A DNA stretch of 64,000 bases from a bacterium. Its GTDB lineage: Bacteria; Armatimonadota; JACIXR01. Numbering within the stretch: position 1 is the stretch's first letter; each line of letters opens with the position of its first letter. The position numbers and the translations under genes are program-made. Under the pieces are notes generated by a model, which was not told the origin of the DNA, made no database searches, and saw only the letters and a list, made by a program, of their open reading frames with translations. Location of the stretch: NCBI GenBank assembly GCA_014360495.1, contig JACIXR010000004.1, positions 1 to 64,000 on the forward strand. Reading direction: 5' to 3'. Shown in pieces: positions 63,951-64,000 of the stretch.

Positions 63951-64000
63951 ATCGTCTCATCCTCTTTTTTCTTCCCTTCGCCATTGCGCTATCGCCTGAA
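63947..64000 (+). CDS. Start of a secreted or membrane protein (cut by window end)
   Basis: The ATG overlaps the stop of the deacetylase gene (ATGA). The 18 visible codons, MNRLILFFLPFAIALSPE, look like a signal peptide. Function cannot be told. Confidence 0.6.
   Translation, partial: MNRLILFFLPFAIALSPE

Overview
The window reads as a bacterial chromosome of moderate GC. It has long same-strand gene runs, many secreted carbohydrate-active proteins, and a type IV prepilin-like protein with the H-X9-DG C-terminal motif. This mix resembles Armatimonadota/Fervidibacter-type thermophiles. That placement is inference from gene content; no rRNA or complete marker set is present to prove it. I saw no rRNA, tRNA, CRISPR array or transposase gene.

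Layout. 1-380: a dispersed repeat and a promoter. 381-9296: secreted pseudopilin, a GH20-like barrel protein, a LamG + GH99-like (WbsX-type) protein, an ADP-ribosylglycohydrolase-family protein and a GxGYxYP protein, a cluster for handling glycans. 9303-17970: MgtC-family membrane protein, a decayed N6-adenine DNA methyltransferase with several frameshifts, an acyltransferase-xerD-deoB operon, copA and a glycosyltransferase with a broken 3' end. 18026-22685: fkbM, PIG-L deacetylase and a Trm9-like methyltransferase, divergent from Elp3. 22725-31961: an orphan sugar-binding lipoprotein, two large surface/secreted proteins, CsaB-like pyruvyl transferase and an M48 protease. 32031-39400: queF, a GH42-like giant, DUF72 and another barrel hydrolase-like protein. 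39477-46185: cdsA, rpsT, holA, and a rubredoxin-moxR-DUF58-transglutaminase operon. 46331-51464: a DUF5060/DUF4038 glycosidase-like gene, an opine-dehydrogenase-like gene overlapping a translin-family gene, and a umuDC-type mutagenesis pair. 51530-56345: uvrA-ychF bracketed by long inverted copies of a repeat. 56639-64000: an exopolysaccharide tyrosine kinase with a poly-tyrosine tail, a second fkbM, and a tandemly duplicated glycosyltransferase segment ending in a polysaccharide deacetylase.

Most interesting points. (1) An Elp3 homologue is divergently paired with a Trm9-like methyltransferase; in eukaryotes these enzymes perform consecutive steps of mcm5U34 synthesis in tRNA, so this is a candidate bacterial version of that pathway. 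(2) A translin-family RNA-binding protein, rare in bacteria, is translationally coupled to an opine dehydrogenase-like enzyme. (3) Many first genes of transcription units have a sigma70-like promoter whose -10 box ends 5-10 nt before the start codon and no ribosome binding site, indicating widespread leaderless mRNAs; several starts were chosen on that basis. (4) A 1.6 kb tandem duplication has a joint that cuts a deacetylase gene. (5) A family of repeats keeps conserved flanks but changes its central hairpin.
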